Positions 63,439-64,000 of a DNA stretch of 64,000 nt are shown here, piece after piece (positions within the stretch are counted from its first letter, which is position 1; each line of letters opens with the position of its first letter). The notes beneath the pieces were generated by a model. It ran no database searches. It was not told where the DNA came from and was given only the letters and a program-made list of their open reading frames with translations. The translations under genes and the position numbers were made by a program. Source of the stretch: Algoriphagus lacus (GTDB taxonomy: Bacteria; Bacteroidota; Bacteroidia; Cytophagales; Cyclobacteriaceae); NCBI RefSeq assembly GCF_003583985.1, contig NZ_QXML01000001.1, positions 682,001 through 746,000 on the forward strand. Reading direction: 5' to 3'.

Positions 63439-63570
63439 TGCTAACGTTTTCGGGCTTTGCGTTCGGGATGGATTCGGAGCACAAAACTGTCAACCTGCAC
63501 TACACTTGAATAGAAGCACAAAGCTCCAAGTTTGCACTTCACCCCGCATGACGCAAAACCCGTGTTAGCG
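63439..63570 (-). repeat. attC-like site 8
   Basis: Left core TGCTAAC, right core GTTAGCG; 132 bp. Arms CGGGCTTTGCGT and ACGCAAAACCCG pair with one mismatch. Common-type spacer (ACTGTC, GAAGCACAAAGCTC). Confidence 0.8.
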
Positions 63571-63585
63571 GTTCGGCTTTCTTCT

Positions 63586-64000
63586 TTAGTCAGCTTGGTG
63601 TATCCACACATATTTTCTATCTATGAATGTTATTAGTCCGCCACCAACTTCGTCAGCACCTAAAACTATTGAAGGATTTTGAAGTTTCACATCTTTACTT
63701 CCTAAAACGTCACCATCTTCTGTAAATGTTGTTTCACTTGTTTCTTTGTCTTCAACTAATCCCCAATAGTCAACCCAATCGAATTCTGTCATATGTGCGA
63801 ATTGTTTACCGAAACCAATCTTTACTACTTCGTTTGTCTGTCCGTGTTTGATTATAATTCCTGAATTTTGATTTTCTTTCTTATAAAATGCTTTGTCCAA
63901 AATTCCGTCTCCGTTAAAGTCAGCAGTTATTGTGTCTGTCAGTTTATAAAGTGCTGCTTTTTCAAATCCATTTAAAGATTGTTTTCTATACTCTTCGGTC
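63586..64000 (-). CDS. cassette 8: partial gene, N-terminus outside window
   Basis: Frame is open to the window end, so the true start lies beyond 64,000; the apparent start at 63900 is a TTG within the frame. The visible product contains TADFNGDGILDKAFY, a calcium-binding/FG-GAP-like loop, and ends IDRKYVWIHQAD. About 138 residues visible. An extracellular protein is suggested. Confidence 0.6.
   Translation of the reverse strand, partial: TEEYRKQSLNGFEKAALYKLTDTITADFNGDGILDKAFYKKENQNSGIIIKHGQTNEVVKIGFGKQFAHMTEFDWVDYWGLVEDKETSETTFTEDGDVLGSKDVKLQNPSIVLGADEVGGGLITFIDRKYVWIHQAD

Larger units (their letters stand above)
57994..64000 (-). mobile_element. integron-type gene cassette array (continues beyond window)
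   Basis: Eight attC-like sites of 131-135 bp alternate with single minus-strand genes, giving complete cassettes of about 594, 598, 1089, 715, 978, 848 and 623 bp and one truncated cassette at the window end. In each cassette the gene follows the GTT core by 20-50 bases and its stop codon lies next to the following site. The array is A/T-richer than the flanking chromosome. No integrase gene is in the window; cassette orientation places the insertion end, and any integrase, beyond 64,000. The terminal boundary is about 10 bases after the xerD stop codon. Confidence 0.85.

Noticed and set aside
57994..63570. The repeats as a CRISPR array
   Set aside because: Units are 131-135 bp with internal dyad symmetry and the intervals of 500-1000 bp hold genes, which does not fit short repeats with 30-40 bp spacers.
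57994..63570. pdif-type Xer modules
   Set aside because: pdif sites are about 28 bp and alternate in orientation; here sites are about 132 bp with long arms and all face the same way.
1..64000. tRNA, rRNA and riboswitch genes
   Set aside because: I looked for cloverleaf, conserved rRNA and riboswitch cores in the intergenic gaps and found none; a covariance-model scan would be decisive.

Overview
The window looks like chromosomal DNA from a Bacteroidota bacterium of the Cytophagales (Cyclobacteriaceae/Algoriphagus-like). This is inferred from gene content, not from a database search: an outer-membrane beta-barrel receptor with an N-terminal carboxypeptidase-regulatory-like domain, PVC-type cytochromes, DUF4403 and YtxJ proteins, an Acs/symporter/DUF4212/DUF294 acetate cluster, a bacterial kynurenine pathway, almost no Shine-Dalgarno sequences and a TAnnTTTG-type promoter. 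About 57 kb is ordinary chromosome at medium G+C. The last 6 kb is clearly A/T-richer and is organised quite differently.

Layout. 1-7.6 kb: alpha/beta hydrolase (cut by the window edge), secreted amidohydrolase, RsmI-like methyltransferase, M19 dipeptidase, PEGA-repeat protein, two tandem sugar-transfer ATP-grasp proteins. 7.8-12.4 kb: a sucrose-type unit (SLC45-like transporter, amylosucrase-type GH13, LacI regulator). 12.5-17 kb: a five-gene sugar/polyol catabolic operon (HUMPS-family aldolase/decarboxylase, Zn dehydrogenase, SDR, TIM-barrel isomerase, SMP-30 lactonase). 17-28.5 kb: pheS, fasciclin, a large outer-membrane protein, YtxJ, DUF4403, HEAT protein, an LGFP-repeat metalloprotease, DnaQ-like exonuclease. 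26-33 kb: acetate uptake and activation. 33-41 kb: ZIP transporter, ApbE, RuvB, kynurenine-to-quinolinate genes, a second M19 peptidase. 41-55 kb: nitroreductase, S10 peptidase, TonB receptor, then a plus-strand run of PVC cytochrome, FG-GAP protein, GH29 fucosidase and a GMC dehydrogenase pair. 55-57 kb: an ECF sigma factor with a probable anti-sigma and a Spy-like/plug-like fusion protein.

The most interesting part is 57,994-64,000. Immediately after the xerD stop codon begins an array of eight imperfect inverted-repeat sites, each 131-135 bp, separated by single minus-strand genes (seven complete cassettes plus one cut by the window end). The sites have the architecture of integron attC sites: AAC/GTT simple-site cores, complementary arms and a long central spacer. 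In every complete cassette the 7-10 bases after the GTT at one end match those at the other end, as expected if each cassette once circularised and closed its own site. No IntI-type integrase is visible. The only tyrosine recombinase here is a housekeeping-type XerD lying at the terminal end of the array. Most cassette products are small exported, lipo- or membrane proteins without recognised function. Two adjacent cassettes encode diverged homologues, and one site looks like a recombinant of two others.
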